Position numbers and translations under genes: made by a program. A DNA stretch of 50,385 nucleotides from Candidatus Syntropharchaeum butanivorans. GTDB taxonomy: Archaea > Halobacteriota > Syntropharchaeia > Syntropharchaeales > Syntropharchaeaceae. Positions within the stretch are counted from its first letter, which is position 1, and the number at the start of each line of letters is the position of its first letter. Below, one piece after another: positions 1 to 7,604 of the stretch. Location: positions 1-50,385 of the forward strand of contig LYOR01000009.1 in the NCBI GenBank assembly GCA_001766825.1, written 5' to 3'. The notes under the pieces were generated by a model. It was not told the DNA's origin and searched no databases. It saw only the letters and a list, made by a program, of their open reading frames with translations.

Positions 1-713
1 AAGGATTCCTGGACGACGAAGGAAGTTCAGGAACTCATTGAAGCAGAATTTGGAGTTAGTTATTCTTCGTGGCAGGTCAAAAGAATCCTGAAATCGTTTG
101 GAATGAGGTACGCCCTGTCAGAAGGATTACAGGAAGCCGGATAATGCAGAAGACACTTTAAAAAAACTTAGATGAGGCTGGAATTAGCGATGATGTAATA
201 GGATTCGTCGATGAGATGGCAGTCGAAGCGAATGCAAACACAGCAAGATTATGGAGCTTCGATAAGCCTCTCAAGAGGGTTGCCACCTACGTTAAAGCCA
301 AAGCCACAGGGTTCTATTGTATAAATGGGGATAGCTTAATAGAATTTCCTGAGAAAAATAAAGCCGAAGACTTTACAGCGTTTCTAAGAAGGATAAGGGA
401 GGCAAATCCTGAGAAAAGAATTGTAGTCGTTCTGGATAATTTCAGAACACATCATGCCAAGAAGGTGAAGAAAGAGGCTGAGAAGCTGAACATTTCGCTG
501 GTTTATCTACCTCCTTACTCTCCTGATCTGAATCCGATTGAGAACGTCTGGAAGAGTGTTAAAAGAGCAGTTTCAGAGAGATCTCCACTGAATGTGAAAG
601 AGCTGAAGGAAGCGATTGCTGAAGCTTTCAAAAAACTTACAGAATCAATATCTTTTGCAAAAAGCTGGATTGAGAAGTTCCTGGGTGATAAGTTTATGAT
701 GTTATGCACTTAA
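1..713 (+). pseudogene. IS630-family DDE transposase, frameshifted and cut by the window edge
   Basis: The reading frame changes twice. Frame 1 (bases 1-144) encodes a helix-turn-helix-like stretch ending in FGMRYA. Frame 2 around 125-165 gives DYRKPDNAEDTL. Frame 3 from about 164 carries the catalytic part. The IS630/Tc1-like DDE triad is visible: D in DEMAVE (about 213), D in VVVLDNFRTHH (about 437) and E in SPDLNPIENVWK (about 541). One shift lies at an A7 run (160-166), the other near 105-125. Both are +1 in direction, so they do not look like the usual -1 programmed slip. The catalytic part from 216 is a clean 165-aa ORF. The 5' end and left terminal repeat are outside the window, and I could not identify a right terminal inverted repeat. 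Most likely a dead insertion sequence. Confidence 0.8.
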
Positions 714-777
714 CTATAATAGCATAGCGGGTAGAAAAAATATTATTCCCTAATATGCGATAGATGAGAAATAGGTT

Positions 778-970
778 AAGAGATGGCTTGAAGCGCAGAA
801 GAGGAAGGGTACGAGATGCACAGAAGTGAAGAAGGTAGGAAACAATTACTATGTTTACAGATCCACGACTTATTGGGACAAAGAAGCAAAGAAGAGGCGA
901 AAAAAAGTCTGAATACGTCGGCAAACTCAAACCGGGAGGATTGATAGAGAGAAGGAGAAGAAAACTGTAA
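778..970 (+). pseudogene. remnant of a transposase N-terminus
   Basis: Reading from 778 gives KRWLEAQKRKGTRC and then VGNNYYVYRSTTYWDKEAKKRRKK. At an A7 run near 900-906 the frame breaks, and the sense continues one frame over as SEYVGKLKPGG before a stop at 970. This resembles the opening of IS4/IS1634-type archaeal transposases, which begin with a lysine-rich segment, a YYVY.VTSYWD strand and a YLGK motif. Only about 65 residues remain and the catalytic domain is absent. The family assignment is from memory of the motif and is tentative. Confidence 0.45.
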
Positions 971-1170
971 AGCAGTACGGAAATGCCTGCTTTTGAGAGC
1001 TGGAGGGAGGTGTATGCTTTTAGCCCCCCTCCTACCACTCAGCAATCTCCTGTAGTCGGGTTAGGGGTGGGGTTAAACTTTGTTTTGATGATGGGAAGTT
1101 TTTGGAGGAGCAGATATGAGGCGAAAAAAATTTCAGATAACACGCTGGCAGCTCAAAATTGTTTCTTTAT
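971..1170. other. non-coding stretch with a short sequence shared with 21188-21210
   Basis: No convincing gene is seen here. Bases 1030-1052 (CCTACCACTCAGCAATCTCC and onward) match 21188-21210 with about two differences. Both sites lie in gene-poor, decayed DNA, so the match probably marks remnants of the same lost element or gene family. Confidence 0.3.
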
Positions 1171-1917
1171 TCAGAGAAGTCCCCATGCCATCTTTACTGC
1201 GATCCCGTAGAGTATCCATCCAATGATCTTCTTGACCTGCGCTCTCTCCAGTCGCCTGGTCATAAGATGTGCACCGACTATCGCACCCACGATCGATCCA
1301 ACAGATGCAAATGCGAGAAGCGGCAGGTTGACACTCCCAAAGGTGGCATGCCCCAGAAATCCGCTGAACGATGAGAAGATCACGATGAATGAGGTCGTGG
1401 CAGATGCCTTCTTCGGATCAAACCCGAGCCATACAAGCACCGGGACGATGAAGTTTCCGCCCCCTATCCCGAGAAGCCCGCCCAGATATCCCGCGGCACT
1501 TCCAACACCCACGCCGTATCCAGTCGCTCGAGCAGGGGAGATCTCTTCATCGCGTACCTTTGGTTTGTAGAAGAGCATCATCGTGCCTGCAAAGACGAGA
1601 AAGCCCACAAATAGCCATTTCAGGATATAGATCGGAAAGAACTGGTTCGTGTATGCGCCTACAGGTGATAACAGCGTTGCTATGATCAGGATCGGGATCG
1701 CGGTCCTGAATATAACAAGTTTGTACCTGATGTATGTCCTTGATGCAAAGATCATCGCGATTGAGTTCAAAAGAAGTGCAACCGCCATCGCCTCTCTAAA
1801 TGGTATTCCCAGCCAGTCAAATACCGGGATCAGGATAAAAGCCGCCCCAACCCCGGCGATCGTGAGTACTGTGGTAAACACAAAGGTAACAAGACCTGCG
1901 ATGGCATAAATGAGCAT
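1171..1917 (-). CDS. TauE/SafE (DUF81) family membrane exporter
   Basis: A 248-aa integral membrane protein with about eight hydrophobic segments. It has the two-fold arrangement of the TauE/SafE family: an N-terminal half starting LIYAIAGLVTFVFTTVLTIAGVG and a second half with GYLGGLLGIGGGNFIVPVL. The Gly-rich GxGGGxxxVP signature is typical. The family exports sulfite, sulfoacetate or other small sulfur anions; the substrate here cannot be read from sequence. The start is well supported: AGGAGGG lies just upstream of the ATG at 1917. It is convergent with the transposase debris and upstream of the FmdE remnant on the same strand, only 12 bp apart, so co-transcription from the promoter near 2310-2340 is likely. 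Confidence 0.85.
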   Translation of the reverse strand: MLIYAIAGLVTFVFTTVLTIAGVGAAFILIPVFDWLGIPFREAMAVALLLNSIAMIFASRTYIRYKLVIFRTAIPILIIATLLSPVGAYTNQFFPIYILKWLFVGFLVFAGTMMLFYKPKVRDEEISPARATGYGVGVGSAAGYLGGLLGIGGGNFIVPVLVWLGFDPKKASATTSFIVIFSSFSGFLGHATFGSVNLPLLAFASVGSIVGAIVGAHLMTRRLERAQVKKIIGWILYGIAVKMAWGLL

Positions 1918-1929
1918 AGATCCCTCCTC

Positions 1930-2303
1930 TCAGCGTTCTTTGTACCCTGAGCATGGTATGCAGAGAAGCTCTCCTTTTTTGCAGCGCACGTAGTTCGCTG
2001 TCACAAGCTCACCACACATGTTACATCTTATAGCATCAAAGCACGTCTCAATCGATCTCTCTTTTCTAGGCCACTCAACTCCGGCGATATCGAAGAACTC
2101 CTCCTCTGATCGCGCAAGCGTTGCCTCGAAGATCCTGAGTCTTCTCATGATTGCCCATCCAAGCCTGAATGCTGCAGGCATCGCAGGACAGACATGCCCG
2201 TGAAACTCGAGTGCGAGTTTGAGAAAGTGTTTATCATCCTCTGAGAGGTTATAGAACGCTCGATCAGATCCAGTGCCTCTTCAATCGTCTCCTCTGTATT
2301 CAT
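1930..2303 (-). pseudogene. FmdE-like protein (formylmethanofuran dehydrogenase subunit E family), frameshifted
   Basis: The ATG at 2303, preceded by GGTGA, opens MNTEETIEEALDLIER. A single missing base near 2258 then shifts the frame, and the sense resumes as FYNLSEDDKHFLKLALEFHG, HVCPAMPAAFRLG and a C-terminal CNMCG...CIPCSGY zinc finger ending at 1930. The H-G-H-x-C-P motif and the treble-clef zinc finger are the hallmarks of the FmdE family. Members are small proteins of methanogens and relatives, and a role with molybdenum/tungsten formylmethanofuran dehydrogenase is inferred from co-occurrence. The downstream 83-aa ORF starting at MPAAF begins inside the conserved motif and is not a plausible start. 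A sequencing error cannot be excluded, but the neighbouring flavoprotein gene is broken too. Confidence 0.7.
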
Positions 2304-2318
2304 ATATATCACCTATAT

Positions 2319-2334
2319 TTCAAATAAATTTGAA
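2319..2334. promoter_or_regulatory. palindrome in the divergent promoter region
   Basis: TTCAAATAAATTTGAA has two 7-base arms that are exact reverse complements around AA. It sits 15-30 bases upstream of the FmdE-like start, overlapping its probable AT-rich TATA region. It may be an operator, or only the promoter itself; no regulator in the window points to it. Confidence 0.3.
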
Positions 2335-2378
2335 TCTCTCGTGTATAAAGACTTTGTGGTTTTAAATTTCTTTGAAAC

Positions 2379-2389
2379 CTTTATATACG
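2379..2389 (+). promoter_or_regulatory. TATA box for the 107-aa gene
   Basis: CTTTATATACG lies about 25-30 bases before the ATG at 2411 and is preceded by a purine-rich BRE-like GAAAC. No ribosome-binding site is apparent before the ATG, so the transcript may be leaderless or nearly so. Confidence 0.6.
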
Positions 2390-2410
2390 ATGGTAGTTAA
2401 AATGTGAAAC

Positions 2411-2734
2411 ATGCCAACCAGAGTCACAGTAGATATGCCAATTTGTGGATACAAAGCAATCATCCGGGCTGAAAAGGTGGGAGGATCTGTCAAGCTTGAG
2501 ATTGAGAGCGATTGCGAGCACGTCAAGCAGTTTGCAGATGCGCTAAGTGAGGTCGGGATGCGCGATGTTATGCACATCTCAAACAATAAGATAATGGAGG
2601 TTGCAGGAAACTACCTTACCCCATCATGCCTTATCCCATGTGCGATCATGAACGCGGCAAGGCTTGAGTTCGGACTCATATCAAAGTCGCTTGCAATGAA
2701 AAAGGGGGATCTGAGGATCGTATTTGAAGAGTGA
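2411..2734 (+). CDS. conserved archaeal protein of unknown function, 107 aa
   Basis: A small soluble protein, MPTRVTVDMPICGYKAIIRA... It has four cysteines; two occur in the tight run PSCLIPCAI around residues 73-78, which could bind metal or a cofactor. The N-terminal half looks like a beta-rich fold (VTVDMPICGYKAIIRAEKV, SVKLEIESDC) followed by a helix. I recall similar short proteins in methanogens carrying a domain of unknown function, but I cannot name the family safely. It has its own TATA box and stands alone, divergent from the FmdE-like gene and convergent with the DUF1641 gene. It is not frameshifted, unlike its neighbours. Confidence 0.75.
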   Translation: MPTRVTVDMPICGYKAIIRAEKVGGSVKLEIESDCEHVKQFADALSEVGMRDVMHISNNKIMEVAGNYLTPSCLIPCAIMNAARLEFGLISKSLAMKKGDLRIVFEE

Positions 2735-2770
2735 GATCGATTTAAGGTGATAAAAAGAAAAAAAGTCTTT

Positions 2771-3148
2771 CTACAAATGTGTAGAGGCTTTGCCCAAGGC
2801 TATGAGCAGTGCCATCATGATACCCATCCCCCGCTCCATGTACTCCTCAGCCTCCTCATCTAACTCTCCAGACGTGTACTTCTCCATTACTCCTATCGGG
2901 TCCAACAACGCTCTATCCAGATCAGGATCCTGCATTGCCCGTTCCATGATCTCAATTAGATCTGTGCTCAGAAGTATGTTCACGAGCTTGAAGGTCGTAG
3001 AGAGTGCTTCTGAAAGGTCATGGATCATCTGATCATTCATATAGCTCTTGAGAAACCCAATTGTACCAAGTATCTCCCGTAGCGTCTCGATTTCTGATGG
3101 TTCCAACCCGGGTATCACAATCGTTTCATCTTGTGCCACACCTATCAC
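2771..3148 (-). CDS. DUF1641 family protein
   Basis: A 125-aa mostly helical acidic protein with the DUF1641 pattern: a helical N-terminal half followed by DPDLDRALLDPIGVMEKY and an amphipathic C-terminus with EYMERGMGIMMALLIALGKA. DUF1641 genes usually sit directly beside sulfide:quinone-reductase-like flavoproteins or formate dehydrogenase genes and probably encode an accessory or membrane-anchoring partner. Here it follows the broken flavoprotein gene by three bases, so the two were one operon. It is intact although its partner is not. Confidence 0.75.
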   Translation of the reverse strand: MIGVAQDETIVIPGLEPSEIETLREILGTIGFLKSYMNDQMIHDLSEALSTTFKLVNILLSTDLIEIMERAMQDPDLDRALLDPIGVMEKYTSGELDEEAEEYMERGMGIMMALLIALGKASTHL

Positions 3149-3151
3149 CTC

Positions 3152-4355
3152 CTACATCACTGCTTTGATCGCACCATCCCAGTAGATATAGTAGTACGTG
3201 CGATAGAGGAACCAACCCAGCTCTGTTGCTTTAAATGGTTCAAGCGGCTTCTCATAGTTCCACGTCGCGATGTACGCCTCACCCCTGGTTCTTGATGTGT
3301 ATCTTGATCCAACAAATGGGCATCCGGTTTCTCCCAGATAAGAAACCTTGCTGCCATTTCCTCTTATCTCATTTATCAGGTTTTGAGCCACGATATATGC
3401 CTGATAATGAGCACCTATCCCTGTCTTGAGGATCTCTGCAGGGGCCTGTATCTCCAAGTGCATAAACCTCCTCATAGCTTTCGCTACCTCTTTTATACTG
3501 GAGCGTATGCTTATCTACAGGAATCCACCCATTCTCATCTGTTATACCCGAATCCAGCATCGCCTTTGTATTTGTGTAAGGAGGTATCGTAACAAGGAGA
3601 TCATATTCTATCTTTTCACCGTCCACTGATACCACCTCTTTTTGCCCCGCATTGACCTCATCAACCACGAACCTCCTGATGAGTTCGATATCTCGCTCCT
3701 CAAATACGCTACTTATGATGGCGTTGTAAGCAGGAGGACCTATAAGCTCGATCGGTAAAAGGTATGTGATCTCAACATCCTTGCGTATATCTTCGCCCCT
3801 GATATATCTCAGATACGCATCAAGTAATACCGTGAATTTCCCTGGTGCCCCAGGACATGGAATGGGCATCCTGGCAGTAAGTATCACTACTTTCCCCTTG
3901 TCAAAGTTTTTTAGCTTCTCCCCTAACCTTAATGCATCATCTATTGATGTGTAGAAGCTGTTAAAGTCCTTTGAGAGCCCTGGTATCTGATCCACATCTG
4001 CCCTGCACCCGGTTGCAATCACAAGATAGTCATAAGCATACGTCTTACCACTTTTAACAGTCACCTCCTTTTTCTTAAGGTCAACTCGTTTTACCTCTCC
4101 GTCCTCACCAAATACCGCCTTAACCCTTGGGCTGATCAACATCCGTCTTGGTCTTGTGATATCATCTGGGGTATACAGACCGAATGGGAGAAATGTAAAG
4201 CCACCCTGCCTGGTTTATGTTCACGTCGTTCCTGTCAAGAATTGTTATCTCCAGCTTGTCCCTAGCTATATCTCTTCGAAACTCTCGCGCCAGCTTGTTT
4301 GCCACCACAGATCCAGCAGCACCAGCTCCTAAAATTATACCTTCTGTTTTGACAT
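3152..4355 (-). pseudogene. sulfide:quinone reductase-like FAD/NAD(P) oxidoreductase, three frameshifts
   Basis: The gene would start at ATG 4355 (MSKQKV). A missing base near 4338 shifts it into IILGAGAAGSVVANKLA, the Rossmann FAD-binding motif. A second shift near 4203-4208 leads into GGFTFLPFGLYTPDDITRPR and the long middle part (YDYLVIATGCRAD, PIPCPGAPGKFTVLLDAYLR, EEVYALGD). A third near 3446-3455 leads into the C-terminus (QAPAEILKTGIGAHYQAYIV, GCPFVG). Put together, it is a full-length SQR-type flavoprotein of about 400 residues with family cysteines at CRAD, PCPGAP and GCPF. SQR-like enzymes pass electrons from sulfide or related donors to quinones; the true donor here is unknown. All domains remain recognisable, so the damage is recent or consists of assembly errors. 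Confidence 0.8.
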
Positions 4356-4554
4356 ATAAGTAGAGAAACGTCTCAAAAATATAAATTTTTTGGTTTAGTT
4401 CTGCTTTTAACTAACCATTGTTTAAGTAAAAAATCAGAATAAGATATGAATGTGATATCCCGAATTTATATTCATCTACTCTGGAGAGCTTTGAAAAAAC
4501 CCACCTCCAGACCTCATCAAACTAACAGGCAGATCAAAAATTCCCTCCACCTCT
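4356..4554. other. AT-rich intergenic DNA with the flavoprotein promoter
   Basis: On the minus strand an AAATTTATATTT box lies about 25 bases before the 4355 start and fits a TATA element. The rest, towards 4554, shows no gene that I can support. A short inverted pair, ATGAAT at about 4447 and ATTCAT at about 4470, could form a weak hairpin. Confidence 0.45.
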
Positions 4555-4797
4555 GCTGCGTCCTACCTGCGGTGATGATGATATTCACCGCGTTTGCCTT
4601 TGATCTATATCATCTTCGTACGATCAGGCACCGGGAGGCGGCTTAGCGTAAGCTATCGTCAGATTCCGGATCAGAAAGGAAAAAACAGGTGTGATGGAGG
4701 GGGATTGAGGGGGGATCCCGTCTCAGTGGCACTTATTATTCATGAGATGGTCTGGTTTAGGTTTTGACCGGTGTGGGGAGGGGTAAATCAAAGTTCT
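4555..4797 (+). repeat. dispersed repeat, copy 1 (related to 26652-26912)
   Basis: Several blocks match the second copy in the same order. They are GCGTCCTACCTGCGGT; GATGATATTCA; TCAGAAAGGAAAAA followed by CAGGTGTGATGGA; GTCTCAGTGGCACT; and TTTTGACCGGTGT followed by GGGAGGGGTAAATCAAAG. Between the blocks the sequences diverge. GCGGTGA ... TCACCGC (about 4569-4591) forms a stem. The right edge lies inside the MBL-fold gene, whose last 12 codons are repeat-derived. No transposase is associated, so it may be a non-autonomous element or the end of a lost one. Confidence 0.6.
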
Positions 4798-5107
4798 CTT
4801 TAATAACTTCTCTTGCATTCTTTGCTTCAGGGAAATAAGAAGGAATCCAGAGTTTCACTTTATTATTCAGTTGAAGAAAGGATGATAAACCACCTGTATG
4901 ATCCCAGTGAGGATGAGAAATGAAAACATCTTCAATTTCTTCTGGATTGACTTTAAGCTTTTCCATATTGGAAAGTAAAATATCCCCATCTGCTCCTGTA
5001 TCAAAAAGAATATCCCTTCCTTTAACCTGGATAAGTGCTGAAAATCCCCAATCAGCTTGTAAATTTTTTCTAAAGGTAGTATTATCATAAATAATCGTAA
5101 CTTTCAT
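4757..5107 (-). pseudogene. MBL-fold metallohydrolase, 3' end replaced by the repeat
   Basis: Starting at MKVTIIYDN (5107), the protein has the beta-lactamase fold opening, LFDTGADGDILLSNM and the HPHWDHTGG zinc-binding motif. It resembles the family of proteins named after dihydropterin/ribofuranosylaminobenzene phosphate synthase, which is normally about 250-280 residues long. Only about 116 residues remain. The last dozen (NFDLPLPTPVKT) are encoded by the dispersed repeat, so the second half, including the later metal ligands, is gone. A longer start at 5134 exists, but MKV matches the family opening. It overlaps the 3' end of the uracil-DNA glycosylase gene, so the two were one operon. 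The DNA is more AT-rich than the surroundings. Confidence 0.7.
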
Positions 5108-5867
5108 ATTCCACCTCCTCATGCAATCTTTCATCTAAGGTTCCATCAGGAAGCATCCAATCTGGATGCACCTTGCCTTTTTCTTCCATCTGATAACGAA
5201 TACAACTTTTCCAATCTCCCTTACAATACAATTCTATCCACTTCTTATCTAACTTTCCTTCCTCATAAAATCTTTTCATTGGACACACCGGATACCATTT
5301 GCAATCTTTAGGTAACACTTGCAATTTTCTGTAACTTTTTATTAAATCTTGCTTAAATTCAGGATTATAAAGGCAAGCTGCAGGATGAGGCAAGGGTAGT
5401 ATCTTTTTATCTCCAGCTAAAAACAATTTACCGGAAACTTTAGAAAACTCTGCTTTTGAAGGATGCAAAATGCCATATCTTTGAAAAATGTAACAGGTGG
5501 CATAATAACCTAAGGGAACCAATATCTTTGGATTTATTAATTTAATCTCTTCATTCAAGTAATAACTGCAGGCTTTAATTTCATCCTGCTTGGGCCTTCT
5601 GTATTTTGGAAGCATACATTTAATTAGATTTGTCATATAAATTGCCTGCCTGCTAATTCCTGCTGATTTTAGTAATTCGTCTAATACTTTCCCTGAAGGA
5701 CCAACAAACATTTTTCCAACTCTATCCTCTTTTTCTCCTGGTGCCTGAGCAATTAACATAATTTTGGCATTCAAATTTCCCTCTCCACAGATAGCATTCA
5801 TTCTGGTTTCAGATAATCTGCATTTCTTACATTCCTTTATTCTTTTGTTTAATTCATCAATTTCCAT
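5085..5867 (-). CDS. uracil-DNA glycosylase, family 4, with an extra C-terminal domain
   Basis: The product excises uracil from DNA and belongs to the Fe-S family 4/5 glycosylases. After MEIDELNKRIKECKKC the motifs follow: C-x2-C ligands (CKKC), GEGNLNAKIMLIAQAPGEKED (catalytic loop), MTNLIKCMLPKYRRP, NPKILVPLGYYAT and LPLPHPAA with the active-site His. The start at 5867 puts the KKC motif where the family has it; an upstream ATG at 5930 would add 21 non-homologous residues. Beyond the catalytic part lies a roughly 75-residue Cys/Trp-rich tail (CKWYPVCPMKRFYEEG, WIELYCKGDWKSC, HPDWMLPDG). I believe I have seen this tail in proteins of anaerobic thermophiles, where its role is unknown. The AT-rich base composition and the bacterial-looking neighbour suggest horizontal transfer. 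Confidence 0.85.
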   Translation of the reverse strand: MEIDELNKRIKECKKCRLSETRMNAICGEGNLNAKIMLIAQAPGEKEDRVGKMFVGPSGKVLDELLKSAGISRQAIYMTNLIKCMLPKYRRPKQDEIKACSYYLNEEIKLINPKILVPLGYYATCYIFQRYGILHPSKAEFSKVSGKLFLAGDKKILPLPHPAACLYNPEFKQDLIKSYRKLQVLPKDCKWYPVCPMKRFYEEGKLDKKWIELYCKGDWKSCIRYQMEEKGKVHPDWMLPDGTLDERLHEEVEYESYDYL

Positions 5868-6120
5868 ATTCCATGCACCATCAAATATTTTTACATTTCG
5901 CCTAACTCGTTCATATCCGCAATACTTCACATATCATTCCAATCTGTCAATATATACGAATTTCGTATATCCTTACATTTTGGTGGTATATCTGAATACA
6001 TCCCTCTGGATGGAAACTTTTCTCCAGAACGTCTCCCATATACCTCAAACCTCTATTAACATGGGATTGTTGAAAGGCTCAAACAAGATAAACCAACTAC
6101 CCAGCGAGGTTGAAGAGATC

Positions 6121-6129
6121 TTTTTATAT
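6121..6129 (+). promoter_or_regulatory. TATA box for the MBL/nitrilase/tiaS operon
   Basis: TTTTTATAT lies about 32-40 bases before the ATG at 6161. A GGTGAG ribosome-binding site follows at 6152-6157. The 230 bases between the uracil-DNA glycosylase gene and this gene hold no other feature that I can support. Confidence 0.55.
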
Positions 6130-6160
6130 CATCGTACCCCACATAGTATGAGGTGAGTGT

Positions 6161-6793
6161 ATGGAGATAAGGTGGTTCGGGCATGCGTCGTTTGGTATTT
6201 TCACATCCAGGGGAACGATCCTGACCGATCCTTTCGATGAAAGCGTGGGCTATCGGATTCCTGATATTGAGCCAGATGTTGTGCTTGTAAGCCATGAGCA
6301 CTACGACCATAACAACACCAAGGATCTGAAAGGAAATCCAGTGATTATTCGCGGGAGTGGGATCCATAAAGCTATTGATGTAGAATTTGAAGGGATCAGG
6401 ACATACCACGATGATGCATTCGGGGCCAAGCGTGGTGAGAACACGGTATTCGTGTTTGAGGTGGACGGGCTCAGATTATGCCATCTCGGGGATCTTGGAG
6501 ATATTCCCGCTGATGAGACACTCAGAGCGATGAAGGGGAGTGGGATTGAGATCCTGTTTACCCCGGTGGGTGGGGTGTACACGATCGACTGGCAGGGAGC
6601 AAATAAGATGATTGACCTGCTCAAACCAAAGATCACGATTCCGATGCACTTCAAGACCCAGGCATGCAGGCTTGATATAGATCCGGTCGATCCATTCCTT
6701 GAGGGTAAGAAGTATGAGCGGATGAAGGTTTTAACTGTGGATTCGGACTCGATCAGCGATATTCCACCTGTTGTCCTCCTTGAGTATGAGTGA
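6161..6793 (+). CDS. MBL-fold metal-dependent hydrolase (UPF0173-like)
   Basis: A complete 210-aa beta-lactamase-fold hydrolase. It opens with MEIRWFGHASF and TILTDPFD, and carries SHEHYDHNN as metal-binding motif 1, CHLGDLGDIP and TPVGGVYTIDWQGA in the middle, and PKITIPMHF near the end. This pattern is that of the small UPF0173/UlaG-like group, whose physiological substrate is mostly unknown. It is the first gene of a tight operon: its stop overlaps the start of the nitrilase-family gene by eight bases. Confidence 0.85.
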   Translation: MEIRWFGHASFGIFTSRGTILTDPFDESVGYRIPDIEPDVVLVSHEHYDHNNTKDLKGNPVIIRGSGIHKAIDVEFEGIRTYHDDAFGAKRGENTVFVFEVDGLRLCHLGDLGDIPADETLRAMKGSGIEILFTPVGGVYTIDWQGANKMIDLLKPKITIPMHFKTQACRLDIDPVDPFLEGKKYERMKVLTVDSDSISDIPPVVLLEYE

Positions 6794-7598
6794 TGAGGTT
6801 GTTGTAGCAGCGATCCAGATGCGTGTTGGGGAGGAGCTTGAAGCAAACCTCGATGAGGCCGAGCGGATGATCAGTGAGGCCACAGCAAGAGACGCGAAGA
6901 TTATCCTCCTCCCTGAATACTTCTATCTACCCCCGATCAATGACCGGCCCCTTGGGGAAGTGGCTGATGAGACATTCGAGAGGGCGGTTTCACACCTCAT
7001 GAAGATCTCTCGGGATGAGGATGTCACGGTTGGGGCGTGTGTCATCGAACGGGATGGTGAACGTCACTTCAATACACTCTTTCTATTCAAGCAGGGGGAG
7101 ATTCTCTGGCGTCAGAGAAAGGTGCATGCCACAGCGAAGGAGGTTAAGCTTGGAGTCTCGAGATGGGACAGGTTTGACGTTGTGGAGGTCGATGGGCTGA
7201 GGATTGGTGGACTTGTCTGTGCGGATGTGCTCTATCCTGAGGCGTGCAGAGTGCTGGGGCTACTCGAAACAGATCTCGTCCTTAACCCTGTTGTTTCCTT
7301 CTATCATGACGTAGATCTGACAAAAGACGCACGGGAGTGCATGTTCATATCAAGGGCGATCGACAACGATTACTTCTTGATAAAAGCAAGCAGCATCGGA
7401 AAGACACCCTGGGGGAGAAAGATCGTTGGCAGGAGTTTGATCGCATCCCCATGGGGTCTTCTCGCAAAATACCGCGATGAGAATACACCACAGGTTTTAA
7501 CAGCAACTCTTGATCTCAACCTCTTAAGGAGGCTCAGGGCGGATAACTATTCACTCACCGATCGAGTGAAGGATGCATACAGATCACTCGTTCGTTGA
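6786..7598 (+). CDS. carbon-nitrogen hydrolase (nitrilase superfamily)
   Basis: A 270-aa amidase of the nitrilase fold. The Glu-Lys-Cys catalytic triad is visible in LLPEYFYLPP (E), WRQRKVHAT (K) and GGLVCADVLYPE (C). The start at 6786 (MSDEVVVAAIQMRVG) fits the family beginning AxxQM and overlaps the upstream stop; the ATG at 6771 would add five residues. Such enzymes hydrolyse a linear amide, for example omega-amidase or N-carbamoyl substrates, and the precise substrate is not predictable. It sits between an MBL hydrolase and tiaS with six bases to the latter. Confidence 0.85.
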   Translation: MSDEVVVAAIQMRVGEELEANLDEAERMISEATARDAKIILLPEYFYLPPINDRPLGEVADETFERAVSHLMKISRDEDVTVGACVIERDGERHFNTLFLFKQGEILWRQRKVHATAKEVKLGVSRWDRFDVVEVDGLRIGGLVCADVLYPEACRVLGLLETDLVLNPVVSFYHDVDLTKDARECMFISRAIDNDYFLIKASSIGKTPWGRKIVGRSLIASPWGLLAKYRDENTPQVLTATLDLNLLRRLRADNYSLTDRVKDAYRSLVR

Positions 7599-7604
7599 TC
7601 TCAC

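Noticed and set aside
160..166. Programmed -1 frameshift at the A7 run of the IS630 transposase
   Set aside because: The downstream frame is reached by a +1 shift, and another unexplained shift lies upstream, so decay is simpler.
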